A stretch of 64,000 bases of DNA from Tsukamurella sputi (GCF_007858445.1 NZ_VIGV01000012.1:1-64000); one strand, 5' to 3'. Counted from the first letter of the stretch, positions 35,676 to 43,578 are shown. Made by a program: numbers and translations. Notes: generated from the sequence alone by a model not told the origin.

Positions 35676-36405
35676 CGGTCGACGGCGGCGTGCGATCGAC
35701 CCCGGCGAGCAGCAGGTAGACCTGCTTGATCGCGTCGCCGAGGATCGTGTCCACCGCGGCCGTCTGAACGGGGTCCCCGGTCCGCGCGACGCGGCGGGTG
35801 ACCTCGTGCAGCTCGCGCAACGTCTCGCGAAGGTGGCCGCGTTCGGCCGAGCCACCGTCGAAGCCGGCGAACGGGTCGGGCGCATCTGCCAGGGCGGTCT
35901 CGATGTATTCGCGGCCCGCGTCGGTGAGCGTCGCGACCTTGCGGCCGTTCTCGCGCTCGATGGTGATCAGCCCCTCGTCCTCGAGCTGGCTGAGCGTGGG
36001 GTAGATGGCGCCCGGGCTGGGCTTCCACGCCCCGGCCGTGCGCTCCTCGATCGAGGAGACGATCTGGTAGCCGTGCATCGGCTCGGTCTCGAGCAGACGC
36101 AGGACCGCGATCCGGACGTCGCCGCGCTGGACGCCGCGGCGTCCGCGACCACGTCCGCGGCCACCGTGACCGCCACGGCCACCGGGCCCACCGGGACCGA
36201 AGCCGCCCGGGCCGAAACCGGGGCCGCCGGGACCGAAGCCCTCGGCGCCGAAGCCGCCGGGACCGAATCCGGGACCGGGGCCGAAACCGCGGCCCCGCCC
36301 GCGTCCACGGGGCTCGCCGCGGCCCTCGCCGGGCTCGCAGTCGGACGGGAAGCCGCTGTTGCGGAACCGCGCGTCGAAGCGCTCATCGTGTGTGTGCCTA
36401 CGCAT
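35644..36405 (-). CDS. PadR family regulator with glycine-rich N-terminal arm
   Basis: A 253-residue PadR-type repressor. The winged helix lies at about residues 95-165: RIAVLRLLETEPMHGYQIVSSIEE, GAWKPSPGAIYPTLSQLEDEGLI, then a C-terminal dimerisation helix. In front of it, about residues 28-92 are a low-complexity arm of repeated GFGPG/GGRGRG units that is unusual for PadR proteins and probably disordered. ATG 36405 follows AAGGAG by 7 nt. Palindromes 53-67 nt upstream (36458-36472) overlap the probable promoter, suggesting autoregulation. No transporter partner lies beside it. Confidence 0.88.
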   Translation of the reverse strand: MRRHTHDERFDARFRNSGFPSDCEPGEGRGEPRGRGRGRGFGPGPGFGPGGFGAEGFGPGGPGFGPGGFGPGGPGGRGGHGGRGRGRGRRGVQRGDVRIAVLRLLETEPMHGYQIVSSIEERTAGAWKPSPGAIYPTLSQLEDEGLITIERENGRKVATLTDAGREYIETALADAPDPFAGFDGGSAERGHLRETLRELHEVTRRVARTGDPVQTAAVDTILGDAIKQVYLLLAGVDRTPPSTVTDAADPDEQ

Positions 36406-36457
36406 GGTGGCACTCCTTTCGGTAGGGGGTCGCATGTTTCGCAACCCGATGCGTTCA

Positions 36458-36472
36458 CGATATATCGCGATA
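36458..36472 (-). promoter_or_regulatory. overlapping palindromes upstream of padR
   Basis: CGATATATCG (36458-36467) and TATCGCGATA (36463-36472) are two perfect 10-bp palindromes sharing 5 bp. Read on the minus strand they contain -10-like TATATC upstream of the padR start. AT-rich palindromes in a GC-rich intergenic region are typical PadR operators. Confidence 0.5.
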
Positions 36473-36495
36473 GTTCCTATGGCAACCCCTGACGA

Positions 36496-36530
36496 CGAGA
36501 AAGCCCCCACCCGACATTCGGGTGAGGGCT
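36496..36530 (-). terminator. terminator of the ATP-grasp gene
   Basis: A 13-bp stem (36502-36514 with 36518-36530, one mismatch, 3-nt loop) is followed on the minus strand by TTTCTC. It lies 23 nt after the stop of the ATP-grasp gene. Confidence 0.75.
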
Positions 36531-36552
36531 TCAGCGGGAGAGAAAGGGCGGG

Positions 36553-37425
36553 TCAGGCCTTCTCGGCAGCGACACGCGCGATCACTGCCTGAGCGAACTT
36601 CTCCGCGCCGCCGTCGAGGCGCTCGAGATGAAGATCGGGCTGGACGACCTGGACCTCGAGGAGGACGGGATCGCCGCCCGGGGTGCGGACGAGGTCGACG
36701 CGCACGTAGAGCGGCGGGTTCGCGGGGTCGATCGGCTTGAGCGCCGCCTCGGCGACCGCGCGCTCGGCGTCGGTGGGCTCCGCGTCCAGCACGACCTCGG
36801 CGGGGCGGCCGTCGGTGGACTCGGCGGTCAGCTCGGCAGCGAGATCGCGCCCGAAGGCGTGGCTGAACTCGCCCCCGATGTAGACCAGCGATACGCCACC
36901 GGCCTCGACCGAGTACGGGAAGACCATGACGCTGCTGCCGCTGGCCTTGATCTCGTCGAGCTTGGCGCGGCTCGCGTCGTCGTCACCGGGGCCGAAGCGG
37001 AAGGACTCCGCCAGGCCGCCGCTGATCGACGGGCGCACGACGTGCTCGGTGCCGAGGTAGTCGTGGTCCAGCGTCGCGTCGTGCACGGTGATGAACTGGG
37101 TGGGAACGATCGGGATGCCCTCGGACTCGTAGTCGCGCAGGTAGCGCTTGTCGGCGTACCAGCGGACCAGCGGCTCGGGGTTGAGCACGAGGGTCTGCGC
37201 GGCCGCGCGCCAGGCCCAGGCGAGGAAGTCGTCGTAGCGCTGCGCGTAGTCCCAGGCGCCGGCGATCACGACCGCGTCGAACTGCTCCCAGTCGACGGCG
37301 GAATCGGTCCACACGGCCGCCTCGGCCTCGTGACCGGCAGCACGCAGGGCGGAGAGGATCTCCTGGCCGCGGTCGTCGGTGTCCGGCTGCGCCGCGGAGG
37401 TGGCAAGAGCGATTCGGTACGTCAC
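36553..37425 (-). CDS. ATP-grasp domain protein
   Basis: A 290-residue protein of the ATP-grasp fold with similarity to the RimK/glutathione-synthetase-like group that includes the D-cycloserine ligase DcsG. The start YRIALATSAAQPDTDDRGQE begins the pre-grasp domain. VVIAGAWDYAQRYDDFLAWAWRA and LVLNPEPLVRWYADKRYLRDYESEGIPIVPTQ are typical of this group (the WDY and N-K/YLR motifs). Metal-binding residues are in VRVDLVRTPGGDPVLLEVQVVQPDL. It would join a carboxylate to an amine; substrates are unknown. The GTG start (37425) is 5 nt after TACTGT on the minus strand. Confidence 0.78.
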   Translation of the reverse strand: MTYRIALATSAAQPDTDDRGQEILSALRAAGHEAEAAVWTDSAVDWEQFDAVVIAGAWDYAQRYDDFLAWAWRAAAQTLVLNPEPLVRWYADKRYLRDYESEGIPIVPTQFITVHDATLDHDYLGTEHVVRPSISGGLAESFRFGPGDDDASRAKLDEIKASGSSVMVFPYSVEAGGVSLVYIGGEFSHAFGRDLAAELTAESTDGRPAEVVLDAEPTDAERAVAEAALKPIDPANPPLYVRVDLVRTPGGDPVLLEVQVVQPDLHLERLDGGAEKFAQAVIARVAAEKA

Positions 37426-37517
37426 GCCCGACAGTATGGCAGCCGGAACGGCTCGACCGTCGCGACACCCGCGCGAAGTGCGCCACGCGCCCCGGCGCAG
37501 CGGTTACGCTGGGCGCT

Positions 37518-38036
37518 GTGAGGGGTGATTTGCACATGCACATAGAGACGGCACGCCTGCACCTCTCGCCGGCCACCGGCGCCACGGGCGATTCCGACGG
37601 CCGTTTCCACATCGTCGACCGGCACAGCCGTCGCACCCTGGGCCGGATCGCGCTGCGCTCCTCGCGGCACAGCCGCGCCCGCGGACTGGAGTTGAGCTAC
37701 GCGGTCGCGGACGCCCATCGTCGGCGCGGATTCTGCGCGGAGGCGGCACACGCGCTCGTGGGCCACGCCTTCGAGCACGGGCTGACGGGACGCGTCTACG
37801 CCTCCACCGCGTGGTCGAACCTCGCCTCGCGCCGCGTGCTCGCGGGACTCGGCATGCGCCAGCTGGACGTCGCCATGCTGGACTGGGAATCGCTCCAGGG
37901 CGAGGTGGACCTCGGCGACGAGGCCGAGGCCGATCTCACGCCGTACGCGCGGGTGGAGTACGAGCTCCATCGTGCGGACTGGCTGGCACGTCTCGCGGCG
38001 CGACCTCACGCGCTCCGCGCTGCTCGCCCCGCTTGA
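37518..38036 (+). CDS. GNAT family N-acetyltransferase
   Basis: A 172-residue acetyltransferase. The central part has LELSYAVADAHRRRGFCAEAAHALVGHAFEH (the acetyl-CoA site, RRRGFCAE in place of the usual R/QxxGxG/A) and VYASTAWSNLASRRVLAGLGM (strand 6 and the following helix). The N-terminal part is short for a GNAT, with HIETARLHLSP directly before the core. GTG 37518 is 7 nt after TACGCT (leaderless); ATG 37536 has a GAGGGG ribosome site 8 nt upstream and is a real alternative. The 3' end overlaps the opposing EamA gene by 101 nt. Confidence 0.75.
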   Translation: MRGDLHMHIETARLHLSPATGATGDSDGRFHIVDRHSRRTLGRIALRSSRHSRARGLELSYAVADAHRRRGFCAEAAHALVGHAFEHGLTGRVYASTAWSNLASRRVLAGLGMRQLDVAMLDWESLQGEVDLGDEAEADLTPYARVEYELHRADWLARLAARPHALRAARPA

Positions 38037-38949
38037 CGGCGATCACGCCCGCGACGATCGCGACCGCACCGCCGATCTGCACCGGCGTGAGAGCCTCCCC
38101 CAGCATCAGCCAGGCCACGACGCCCGACGCGATCACCTCGGAGAAGCCGAGGAAGGAGGCCAGCGTCGGACCCACCATGTTGATGGCGAGGATGCCCGCG
38201 ACGTACGCCAGGCCGGTGGCGATCGCGCCGATCACCACGGCGGGGACCCACCACGGCACCGTCCCGAGACCGCCGAGCACCACGGACTGCGTCGAAACCC
38301 GGACCGGGGTGATCCCGGCCAGCGACGTCGCGGACAGTACGAGCGCTCCGACGAACAGGCCGCCCACGGCCAGCGCGAGCTGGTCGACGCCGGGCTTCTG
38401 CGCGCTCGCCACGTCGATCGCATCGGCCTTGGTCCCGTCCTCCGCGAGCAGGAAGTACGCCGCAAGGCCGACCAGCGAGAGGAACGCCCACGCCAGCCCG
38501 ACGGGCGTGACGACCGCGCCGCCCGACGCGGCGCCCACGACGGCCACGAGCCCCGCCACGGCGAGCGCCGCACCGAGCACCGTCCGCACCGTCGGGCGCT
38601 GCCCGAACCGCGCCCACAGGTACACCAGCACCAGCAGCGGCGCCGAGAACTCGATGAGCAGCGCGACGGTGACCGACATGTGGGCGATGGCGTTGAAGTA
38701 CGCCAGCTGCACACCGACCACGGCCAGCAGGCCGTACGCCAGCACGGTGAAGGGCGCGCGGCGCAGCGTGGCCAGCCGCTCCCGCGCGAAGAGCAACATC
38801 GGGACGCCGGTCACCAGCGCGGCGATCCAGATCCGGACCAACACGACACCCGCGGGGCTCCAGCCCGCTTCGAGCAGCGGCTTGCCGAACGGGCCCGACA
38901 TCGCGAAGGCGAACCCCGACAACAGTGCGATTGCGATACCCCGACCCAT
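37936..38949 (-). CDS. EamA (RhtA-type) DMT transporter
   Basis: A 337-residue exporter with ten helices in two EamA repeats. SGFAFAMSGPFGKPLLEAGWSP starts repeat 1 and ALLIEFSAPLLVLVYLWARF closes it; repeat 2 ends in LASFLGFSEVIASGVVAWLMLGE and the IGGAVAIVAGVIAVKR helix. It probably exports amino acids or related metabolites. ATG 38949 follows a GGAGGTGA ribosome site by 4 nt. The last 30 residues, beyond the final helix, are hydrophilic and encoded opposite the GNAT gene's 3' end. It is divergent from the CGNR regulator. Confidence 0.87.
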   Translation of the reverse strand: MGRGIAIALLSGFAFAMSGPFGKPLLEAGWSPAGVVLVRIWIAALVTGVPMLLFARERLATLRRAPFTVLAYGLLAVVGVQLAYFNAIAHMSVTVALLIEFSAPLLVLVYLWARFGQRPTVRTVLGAALAVAGLVAVVGAASGGAVVTPVGLAWAFLSLVGLAAYFLLAEDGTKADAIDVASAQKPGVDQLALAVGGLFVGALVLSATSLAGITPVRVSTQSVVLGGLGTVPWWVPAVVIGAIATGLAYVAGILAINMVGPTLASFLGFSEVIASGVVAWLMLGEALTPVQIGGAVAIVAGVIAVKRGEQRGAREVAPRDVPASPHDGARTPPARTA

Positions 38950-38974
38950 GCGTCACCTCCGACTATGCGCGATC

Positions 38975-39030
38975 CGTAAGGAGTGAATTGATTTACACTG
39001 GTGACAGTAGCGGCGCGCCACGTAAGGAGT
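38975..39030 (+). repeat. duplicated CGTAAGGAGT in the CGNR gene leader
   Basis: CGTAAGGAGT occurs at 38975-38984 and 39021-39030. The second copy is the ribosome site of the CGNR gene; the first lies 46 bp upstream, before the -10 TACACT (38994-38999). An ACTG-GTGA-CAGT inverted repeat (38997-39008) lies just after the -10. Confidence 0.6.
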
Positions 39031-39033
39031 CAA

Positions 39034-39603
39034 ATGAAATTCGCACATGACACCGAGCCCTCGCTGGTCATGGCGGCCGACCTGGTCAACTCCGACTACG
39101 GACAGACCGAGACCCTCGACACCGTCGGCGCGCTCAAGGACTACCTGCGCCGGCACGAGTTCACCGGGTGGAGCAGCGCCTCGACCGAGGACCTCGACCC
39201 GGTGCACACCCTCCGCACGGAACTCGCGCTCGCCTGGTCGGCCGGTCATCCCGATCGCGTCGCGGCGATCGTCAACGACATGCTCGCCGCCACACCGCAG
39301 CAACCGCGGCTCACCCGCCACGGCAGCTGGGACTGGCATCTGCACTTCACGCCGGACGACGCGCCGATCCCCGTGCGGATGCGCGCCGAGTTCGCAATGG
39401 CCCTGGTCGACCTTGTCCGCAGCGGCAACGTCGACCGGCTCAAGACCTGCGCGGCCGACGACTGTGACCGAGTTCTCGTGGACCTGTCCAAGAACCGGTC
39501 CCGGCGGTTCTGCACCGAGGGGAACTGCGGCAATCGCACCCACGTGGCCGCGTACCGGGAGCGCAGGGCCACCAGTTCGGGCGGGCGGCGCGACGAGAGT
39601 TGA
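39034..39603 (+). CDS. CGNR zinc-finger transcription factor
   Basis: A 189-residue regulator with an N-terminal ABATE domain (stress-sensing region, VMAADLVNSD to about residue 125) and a C-terminal CGNR zinc finger: CAADDCDRVLVDLSKNRSRRFC, then CGNRTHVAAYRER. Four Cys residues bind zinc and the finger probably binds DNA. ATG 39034 follows AAGGAG by 6 nt; the ATG-less extension to 39001 (GTG) lacks a ribosome site. It is divergent from the EamA exporter and is a plausible regulator of it. Confidence 0.87.
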   Translation: MKFAHDTEPSLVMAADLVNSDYGQTETLDTVGALKDYLRRHEFTGWSSASTEDLDPVHTLRTELALAWSAGHPDRVAAIVNDMLAATPQQPRLTRHGSWDWHLHFTPDDAPIPVRMRAEFAMALVDLVRSGNVDRLKTCAADDCDRVLVDLSKNRSRRFCTEGNCGNRTHVAAYRERRATSSGGRRDES

Positions 39604-39675
39604 GCAGGCGACTACGGTAGGACTGCACACGCCGGGGATCCCGGCTTCGACGCACAACCAGGAGCGACGAGAGTA

Positions 39676-41127
39676 ATGAGCGACGGATCGCACCGCCACA
39701 AGGTGGTCGTCATCGGATCGGGGTTCGGCGGCCTGTTCGGCACCCGCGCCCTCAAGCGCACGGACGTCGACGTGACGATGATCGCGAAGACGACCCACCA
39801 CCTGTTCCAGCCGCTGCTGTACCAGGTCGCGACGGGCATCCTGTCCGAGGGCGAGATCGCCCCCGCCACCCGCATGATCCTGCGCAAGCAGCGCAACGCG
39901 GAGGTGCTGCTGGGCGAGGTCTCCCACATCGACCTCGAGAACCGGACGGTCACGAGCCACCTGCTCGAGCGCGAGACGGTCACCCCGTTCGACAGCCTCA
40001 TCGTGGCCGCCGGGGCCGATCAGTCGTACTTCGGCAACGACCAGTTCGCCGAGTTCGCGCCGGGCATGAAGACCATCGACGACGCGCTCGAGCTGCGTGG
40101 CCGCATCCTGGGCGCCTTCGAGCAGGCCGAGCTCTCGCACGATCACGAGGAGCGCATGCGCCTGCTCACCTTCGTGGTGATCGGCGCCGGCCCGACGGGC
40201 GTCGAGCTGGCCGGGCAGATCGCGGAGATGTCGGACAACACCCTCAAGGGCGCCTTCCGCAACATCGATCCCACTGAGGCGCGCGTCATCCTCCTCGACG
40301 CCGCGCCCGCCGTGCTCCCGCCCATGGGCGAGAAGCTGGGCACGATGGCGGCCAAGCGGCTGGAGAAGATGGGCGTCGAGATCCAGCTCAACGCCATGGT
40401 GGTCGACGTGGACGCCGACGGCCTGGTCGTCAAGGAGAAGGACGGCACCGAGCGCCGCATCGAGGCGCAGTGCAAGGTGTGGTCCGCGGGCGTCGCCGCC
40501 AGCAAGCTCGGCGCGATCCTCGCCGAGCAGTCCGGTGCGGAGACCGACCGCGCCGGTCGCGTGAAGGTGCTCCCCGACCTCACCATCCCGGGCAACCCGA
40601 ACGTCTTCGTCGTCGGCGACATGATGCTGGTCGACGGCGTGCCGGGCATGGCGCAGGGCGCCATCCAGGGCGCGACCTACGCCGCCAAGGCGATCAAGGC
40701 CGGCCTCGAGGGCCAGTCCCCCGCCGAGCGCAAGCCCTTCAAGTACTTCGACAAGGGCTCGATGGCCACCGTCTCGCGCGCCAGCGCGGTGGCGAAGGTC
40801 GGAAAGCTCGAGTTCGGCGGCTTCCTCGCCTGGCTCGGCTGGCTCGCCCTGCACCTGTGGTACATCGTGGGCTACCAGAACCGCGTCATCACGCTGACCT
40901 CCTGGGCGATCACCTTCCTCACCAACAAGCGCGGCCAGATGACGATCACCGAGCAGCAGGTCTACGCGCGCACCGCGCTCGACGCGCTGCAGACCGGGGA
41001 CAAGAAGGCCATCCCGCCGGTCCACACCAGCTCCCCGCGGGCGCTGCCCAAGTCGGAGCCGAAGGCGGGGCCGGCGGTGCAGGCCCCGGGTGCGGCACCG
41101 TCGAAGGACGCCGAGAAGGCGGGCTGA
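39676..41127 (+). CDS. ndh: type II NADH:quinone oxidoreductase
   Basis: A 483-residue membrane-peripheral flavoprotein that passes electrons from NADH to menaquinone without pumping protons. FAD site at the N-terminus: VVVIGSGFGGLFGTRAL (residues 10-26), with LFQPLLYQVATG (quinone-site QP/AxxQ region). The NADH-binding fold is FVVIGAGPTGVELAGQIAEM, and VFVVGDMM is the second FAD contact. A C-terminal amphipathic region (FLAWLGWLALHLWYIVGYQNR) anchors it in the membrane. A Pro/Ala/Lys tail follows. Same gene context (near modABC) as M. tuberculosis Rv1854c. Confidence 0.95.
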   Translation: MSDGSHRHKVVVIGSGFGGLFGTRALKRTDVDVTMIAKTTHHLFQPLLYQVATGILSEGEIAPATRMILRKQRNAEVLLGEVSHIDLENRTVTSHLLERETVTPFDSLIVAAGADQSYFGNDQFAEFAPGMKTIDDALELRGRILGAFEQAELSHDHEERMRLLTFVVIGAGPTGVELAGQIAEMSDNTLKGAFRNIDPTEARVILLDAAPAVLPPMGEKLGTMAAKRLEKMGVEIQLNAMVVDVDADGLVVKEKDGTERRIEAQCKVWSAGVAASKLGAILAEQSGAETDRAGRVKVLPDLTIPGNPNVFVVGDMMLVDGVPGMAQGAIQGATYAAKAIKAGLEGQSPAERKPFKYFDKGSMATVSRASAVAKVGKLEFGGFLAWLGWLALHLWYIVGYQNRVITLTSWAITFLTNKRGQMTITEQQVYARTALDALQTGDKKAIPPVHTSSPRALPKSEPKAGPAVQAPGAAPSKDAEKAG

Positions 41128-41152
41128 CGGCCTCCCACCCCGCACGCAGAAC

Positions 41153-41183
41153 GAGCGCGCCACCCTGTCCGGGTGGCGCGCTC
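41153..41183 (+). terminator. hairpin terminator after ndh
   Basis: A perfect 13-bp GC-rich stem (41153-41165 with 41171-41183, 5-nt loop) starts 25 nt after the ndh stop. There is no T-run, as common in mycobacterial terminators. It also serves the opposing thioesterase gene. Confidence 0.7.
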
Positions 41184-41202
41184 GGCGCGTATCAGGGGAC
41201 GG

Positions 41203-41628
41203 CTAGGACTCGATGTTCTGCAGCCGCACCTGGCCGCGGGCGACGGCCTTGCCGTCCTCGGAGTCGATCTCGACGAGCCACAGCTGCTGCCGGCGGCCGC
41301 GGTGGATCGGGGTGGAGCGGATGGACAGGACGCCACTGGAGAGGGCCCGCAGGAAGTCGGTGTTGTTGTTGACGCCGACGACGTGCCCGGCGCCGCCGAG
41401 CCAGACCACGCCGGAGACGCTGGCGACGGACTCCACGATCGCGCAGTAGACGCCGCCGTGGGTGATGCCGAAGGGCTGGTGCAGCTCGGGACGCAACGTG
41501 AGCGTCGCCTCCACACCGTCGGGCGAGATCGCGGTGTACTGCAGGCCGAGGATCGAGTCGAATCCGGCGGTGCCGCCGGCGAGGATCCCGTCGATGACCT
41601 GCTGCTGTCCGGGTGTCGGTTGCGTCAT
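41203..41628 (-). CDS. PaaI-type hotdog thioesterase
   Basis: A 141-residue thioesterase of the PaaI/YdiI branch. The active-site region is HQPFGITHGGVYCAIVESVASVSG (catalytic Glu in the hotdog helix, HGG turn), followed by VVGVNNNTDFLRALSSG and the strand RQQLWLVEIDSEDG. It would hydrolyse acyl- or aroyl-CoA. ATG 41628 is 6 nt after TACTGT (41635-41640, minus strand), again a leaderless start; the upstream in-frame part to 41847 is not protein-like. Confidence 0.85.
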   Translation of the reverse strand: MTQPTPGQQQVIDGILAGGTAGFDSILGLQYTAISPDGVEATLTLRPELHQPFGITHGGVYCAIVESVASVSGVVWLGGAGHVVGVNNNTDFLRALSSGVLSIRSTPIHRGRRQQLWLVEIDSEDGKAVARGQVRLQNIES

Positions 41629-41740
41629 GGCCCCACAGTAGGACGGCGCCCCGTCCGGCCGTTCCCCGGGCCGGAAGATCCGGGCCGGGTGGGGGTAGAC
41701 CCCGATGCGCGGGACCGCCCTTCGCGGGCACTGTGGAGAC

Positions 41741-41968
41741 ATGACCGAGAACTCGCCCTTCACCCAGACCCCGTACACCCCCGCCCCGCAGAAGCGCTTC
41801 GCCCGCGACCTCCAGAACAACTGGATGGGCGGCGTGTGCGCGGGCATCGCCCGCTACTTCGGCATCGACGTCACGCTCGTGCGCGTGCTCTTCGTGCTCT
41901 CGTGCCTTCTGCCGGGCCCGCAGTTCCTGCTGTACCTGCTGCTCTGGATCGTGATGCCGAAGGACTGA
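41741..41968 (+). CDS. PspC domain protein
   Basis: A 75-residue one-domain PspC protein. The family motif is GVCAGIARYFGIDVTLVRVLFVLSCLL, followed by FLLYLLLWIVMPKD, the typical end. PspC domains sit in the inner membrane and react to envelope stress. A short Pro/Thr-rich leader (TENSPFTQTPYTPAPQ) precedes it. The gene stands alone and is followed by a strong terminator. Confidence 0.9.
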   Translation: MTENSPFTQTPYTPAPQKRFARDLQNNWMGGVCAGIARYFGIDVTLVRVLFVLSCLLPGPQFLLYLLLWIVMPKD

Positions 41969-42003
41969 TCACCCACGCCCGACAGGGAGCGGAGAAAGAA
42001 GTC

Positions 42004-42040
42004 GGCGGGTGCGGGGGCTCAGCCATCCCCCGCACCCGCC
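42004..42040 (+). terminator. hairpin terminator after the PspC gene
   Basis: A perfect 14-bp stem (42004-42017 with 42027-42040, 9-nt loop), beginning 36 nt after the PspC stop. Confidence 0.75.
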
Positions 42041-42128
42041 GTGGCACAGACCGGCGGATTACTGCAGCCCTCAGTTCGCGTCACGGTCCGATGTGGTTCC
42101 TGTGTCGCTCTCGGCGACGAGACTCACT

Positions 42129-42147
42129 CTAGGACAGGCTCCCCTAA
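42129..42147 (+). promoter_or_regulatory. IdeR/DtxR-like iron box candidate
   Basis: This 19-bp site matches the IdeR consensus (TTAGG-N9-CCTAA type) at 14 positions, with TAGG and CCTAA arms intact. It lies 82 nt upstream of the blaI start, and another element would be needed to place it in a promoter. Confidence 0.4.
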
Positions 42148-42178
42148 CTTAGCAAGCCCTCATTGATGTGGCATGGAT

Positions 42179-42195
42179 TACGACAGGCCGTCGTA
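42179..42195 (+). promoter_or_regulatory. BlaI operator candidate
   Basis: TACGAC-N5-GTCGTA is a perfect inverted repeat 34 nt upstream of the blaI ATG, at the -35 region of the TAGAAT promoter (42216-42221). BlaI/MecI repressors bind such dyads and repress their own operon. Confidence 0.6.
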
Positions 42196-42228
42196 GCGAT
42201 GCGGACCATGCCGAGTAGAATCGGAGCA

Positions 42229-42615
42229 ATGGCGGCATTGGGAGATCTCGAACGCGCGGTCATGGACCATCTCTGGGCGTCCACGGAACCGCAGACCGTG
42301 CGACAGGTGCACGAGTCGCTGGCCGCCGACCGCGAACTCGCCTACACCACGGTGATGACCGTCCTGCAGCGGCTCGCGAAGAAGAAGCTGGTCAGCCAGA
42401 TCCGTACCGATCGCGCCCACCGTTATGCCGCGAGCTTCGGCCGCGAGGAACTCGTCGCCGACCTGATGTTCGACGCGCTCGCCCAGGCCGAGAGTTCGCG
42501 CGAGGCGGCGCTCGTCCACTTCGTCGAGCGCGTCGGGGCCGACGAGGCCGATGCCCTGCGTCGCGCGCTGGCCAAGCTCGAGGGCGGCGAGGCCGCGCGT
42601 CGCGCCGAGTCCTGA
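42229..42615 (+). CDS. blaI: BlaI/MecI/CopY family repressor
   Basis: A 128-residue winged-helix repressor. The DNA-binding domain has GDLERAVMDHLWASTEPQTVRQVHESL and AYTTVMTVLQRLAKKKLV, and RAHRYAASFGREELVADLM links to the dimer domain; the protease cleavage region of BlaI is expected there. ATG 42229 is 7 nt after TAGAAT, so leaderless. The usual partner, an M56 peptidase, lies 21 nt downstream. No beta-lactamase gene is adjacent. Counterpart of M. tuberculosis Rv1846c. Confidence 0.92.
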   Translation: MAALGDLERAVMDHLWASTEPQTVRQVHESLAADRELAYTTVMTVLQRLAKKKLVSQIRTDRAHRYAASFGREELVADLMFDALAQAESSREAALVHFVERVGADEADALRRALAKLEGGEAARRAES

Positions 42616-42636
42616 TCGGCAAGTAGGCTCGTCACC

Positions 42637-43578
42637 ATGGCGGCCTTCATCTTCGGAGCGCTGGCCCTGCTGCTGGCGGGGCCGGTGCCCACCGGGCTCT
42701 CCCGCGCCTCCTGGCCGCTGCGCGCCCCGCGCGCCGCGCTCGTGCTGTGGCAGGCGATCGCCCTCGCCGCCGTGCTCTCCGCCTTCAGCGCCGGACTGGT
42801 GATCGCGAGTTGGCTGCTCGTCCCCGGCGCCGACGGGCGGCCCACCACCAACCCGATCGACGAGATCCGCCAGCTCGGCGTGGTCCCGTGGGCCGTCGCC
42901 GTCGTCGCCTTCGCGCTCACCCTGCTGGTCGGCGCCCGGCTCATCACCTCCACCGTCCGCCTCGCGATCCGCACCCGGCGCCGGCGGGCGCGGCACCGCA
43001 CCGTCGTCGACATCCTGTCCCAGGCGGTCGACGAGAACCATCCCGTCTCCGCCGCCGACCTGCGAGTCCTCGGCGTCGACCAACCGCTCGCCTACTGCCT
43101 CCCCGGCCTGCGGCAGCGTGTGGTGCTCAGCGTCGGCACCCTCAACCAACTCAGCCACGAGGAGCTCACCGCCGTGCTCGCGCACGAGCGGGCGCATCTG
43201 CGCTCACGGCACGATCTGGTGTTGGAGGCGTTCACAGCCGTCCATCACGCCTTCCCCAAGTTCGTGCGCTCGTCGGCCGCGCTCGATTCGGTCAAGCTGC
43301 TGGTCGAGCTACTCGCCGACGACGAGGCGGTGGCCGCCGCCGGCCCGGTCCCCCTCGCCAACGCCCTGGTCACGTGCGCGCAGAGCCCGGCTCCGCGCGG
43401 CGCGCTCGCCGTGGGTGCGACCGGCACCGTCGTTCGCGTCGAGCGGCTCTCGATGCCGCCCGCCAGCACACTCTTCAGCGCCGCTGTCTACCTGCTGGCG
43501 GGCCTGATCCTCGTGGTCCCGACGGTCGCGGTGGCGGTCCCCTGGCTCACCGAGATCTACCGCCTCTTCACCCACTGA
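42637..43578 (+). CDS. M56 family metallopeptidase (BlaR1-like)
   Basis: A 313-residue integral membrane zinc protease. About four helices are visible (FGALALLLAGPVPTGL, AVVLSAFSAGLVIASWLLV-like region, WAVAVVAFALTLLVGA, and the last helix LFSAAVYLLAGLILVVPTV). The zinc motif HERAH (residues 183-187) is in VLAHERAHLRSRHD, with ELLADDEAVAA as the third ligand region. The sensor penicillin-binding domain of BlaR1 is absent. It probably cleaves or controls BlaI. A second -10 (TAGGCT, 42624-42629) is 7 nt before the ATG, so it can be expressed apart from blaI. Resembles Rv1845c. Confidence 0.87.
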   Translation: MAAFIFGALALLLAGPVPTGLSRASWPLRAPRAALVLWQAIALAAVLSAFSAGLVIASWLLVPGADGRPTTNPIDEIRQLGVVPWAVAVVAFALTLLVGARLITSTVRLAIRTRRRRARHRTVVDILSQAVDENHPVSAADLRVLGVDQPLAYCLPGLRQRVVLSVGTLNQLSHEELTAVLAHERAHLRSRHDLVLEAFTAVHHAFPKFVRSSAALDSVKLLVELLADDEAVAAAGPVPLANALVTCAQSPAPRGALAVGATGTVVRVERLSMPPASTLFSAAVYLLAGLILVVPTVAVAVPWLTEIYRLFTH

